A stretch of DNA of 6,205 nt, from assembly GCA_017578085.1 (NCBI GenBank), contig PKQR01000129.1, positions 1 to 6,205 on the forward strand. The letters run 5' to 3'. The position numbers were made by a program, and so were the translations under genes. This stretch comes from Bacillota bacterium. GTDB lineage: Bacteria > Bacillota > Limnochordia > Limnochordales > ZCTH02-B6. Below the pieces are notes generated by a model, which worked only from the letters and a program-made list of their open reading frames with translations, had not been told where the DNA came from and searched no databases. Shown piece by piece: positions 4,964 to 6,205 of this stretch; within the stretch, counting starts at the first letter, position 1; the number at the start of each line of letters is the position of its first letter.

Positions 4964-6205
<1,242 letters not shown>

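Overview
All genes in this window lie on the minus strand in one tightly packed block. Read 5'->3' on that strand the order is ffh (partial) - rpsP - khpA - rimM - trmD - rplS - lepB - rbgA - rnhB - yraN. This is the widespread SRP / ribosome-maturation cluster typical of Bacillota. It resembles the Bacillus subtilis ffh-rpsP-ylqC-rimM-trmD-rplS-ylqF-rnhB order, but no ylqD lies between khpA and rimM, a signal peptidase I gene sits between rplS and rbgA, and yraN follows rnhB. High GC, heavy use of GTG starts and strong Shine-Dalgarno sequences suggest a GC-rich, deeply branching Bacillota (Symbiobacterium-, Thermaerobacter- or Limnochorda-like). This is inference; no species can be named from the sequence.

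Layout: 4964-6205 encodes Ffh without roughly its first 35 residues, which lie past the window end. 4637-4900 is ribosomal protein S16. 4360-4590 is the small KH protein KhpA. 3808-4332 is RimM, the 16S maturation factor that binds S19. 2987-3811 is TrmD, the tRNA m1G37 methyltransferase. 2542-2886 is ribosomal protein L19, 1956-2522 signal peptidase I, 985-1914 the 50S-assembly GTPase RbgA, 374-988 RNase HII and 3-377 the YraN nuclease-like protein. Three junctions (rimM/trmD, rbgA/rnhB, rnhB/yraN) are 4-nt stop/start overlaps of the GTGA or ATGA type, which suggests translational coupling. No gene-free stretch exceeds about 100 nt.

The genes share a theme of making and delivering proteins: small-subunit proteins and maturation (S16, RimM), large-subunit assembly (L19, RbgA), tRNA modification (TrmD), co-translational targeting and signal-peptide removal (Ffh, LepB), then two nucleic-acid maintenance genes.

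The main non-coding signal is the roughly 100-nt trmD-rplS gap. An extended -10 promoter-like element (TTGTGA, 17 nt, TGC-TACAAT) lies at the very end of trmD. It would launch a short leader RNA that begins with a near-perfect GC palindrome before rplS. The clearest coding oddity is RbgA, whose guanine-specificity motif reads GRAD instead of NKxD. I saw no mobile elements, CRISPR, tRNA or rRNA, and nothing that looks like an undescribed defence or accessory system; this is a core housekeeping region.
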